Shown here one piece after another: positions 63,818 to 64,000 of a stretch of DNA of 64,000 nt. The position numbers and the translations under genes were made by a program. The notes beneath the pieces are model-generated. The model had not been told where the DNA came from. It searched no databases and worked only from the letters and a program-made list of their open reading frames with translations. How positions within the stretch are numbered: the first letter of the stretch is position 1; every line of letters starts with the position of its first letter. The stretch comes from Helicovermis profundi (GTDB taxonomy: Bacteria > Bacillota > Clostridia > Peptostreptococcales > Acidaminobacteraceae), in NCBI RefSeq assembly GCF_033097505.1, contig NZ_AP028654.1, positions 1,942,001 to 2,006,000 of the forward strand. Reading direction: 5' to 3'.

Positions 63818-64000
63818 TTACATCCCTCCTTTTAGATTAAACATATATGAAGGATTATCTTCATTTAGTAATTTATCCGTATTAAACAAATTATCTTTTA
63901 CAAGACTTGGATAAATTCCTGCAAGTAAAATAATTAATGAAAGAGCAAAAACTATTATCTTTTTACTAACATCAAATTCTACTTTTTTATCTGTAATATA
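63818..64000 (-). CDS. C-terminal end of another NuoL/M/N-like subunit (cut by window edge)
   Basis: Last 60 codons, ending at TAA 63818 two bases from the next start. KIIVFALSLIILLAGIYPSL is a last membrane helix typical of NuoN/NuoM/MrpD proteins. The rest lies outside the window. Confidence 0.65.
   Translation of the reverse strand, partial: YITDKKVEFDVSKKIIVFALSLIILLAGIYPSLVKDNLFNTDKLLNEDNPSYMFNLKGGM

Overview
The window is an AT-rich stretch of a low-GC Gram-positive chromosome, most likely an anaerobic, flagellated member of the Clostridia. The indications are CodY and FapR, the Bacillus-like gene order rnc-smc-ftsY-ylxM-ffh-rpsP-khpA-rimM-trmD-rplS-ylqF-rnhB, strong GGAGG ribosome binding sites, a selenocysteine-containing peroxiredoxin and a complex I/group 4 hydrogenase-like gene cluster. 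I cannot name a species; a Peptostreptococcales-like relative is only a guess.

Layout. 1-3000 (minus) is the start of the flagellar basal-body operon flgB-flgC-fliE-fliF-fliG. 3150-9000 holds codY, topA, dprA and the comM-like yifB. 8900-24200 is a long, almost entirely minus-strand housekeeping block: yraN, an FlhB C-terminal homologue, a YlqG-like protein, rnhB, ylqF, rplS, trmD, rimM, khpA, rpsP, ffh, ylxM, ftsY, smc, a radical SAM gene and rnc. 24650-30850 is the fatty-acid module fapR-plsX / fabH-fabD-fabG-acpP-fabF; both promoters carry FapR-like inverted repeats. 30930-35900 encodes a large secreted modular protein and a stalk-domain protein. 36200-38250 has rpmF, yceD and ackA; 38660-43430 has tmcAL, a YciI protein, hpt, a membrane protein and a DUF4364 protein. 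43500-48830 holds an ABC transporter with its GntR regulator, a MerR regulator and a split lysO. 49030-51920 has prxU (selenoprotein) and a chemoreceptor. 57050-64000 is an ion-pumping NADH dehydrogenase-like cluster.

The accessory core lies at 52032-56986. A group II intron sits directly behind the terminator of the complex I-like operon. It is split in domain I by a 3,045-bp three-gene transposon (53871-56915) with TGT...ACA ends and a 6-bp target duplication, GCTATA. Both intron halves can be rejoined from the sequence to give a normal ~1.9-kb intron.

Other points of note. The complex I-like cluster ends in a NuoI-GltD fusion instead of NuoEFG, and its NuoD-like subunit has CxxE where [NiFe] hydrogenases have CxxC, at both metal-binding sites. 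A 137-bp two-hairpin repeat occurs twice nearly identically (24252-24388 and 39884-40020), plus a decayed copy at 40325, always in the sense orientation of the flanking genes. Clusters of short GC-rich direct repeats lie at 40440-40690. A UGA codon followed by a textbook bacterial SECIS hairpin lies inside the peroxiredoxin gene. No tRNA, rRNA or CRISPR array was seen.
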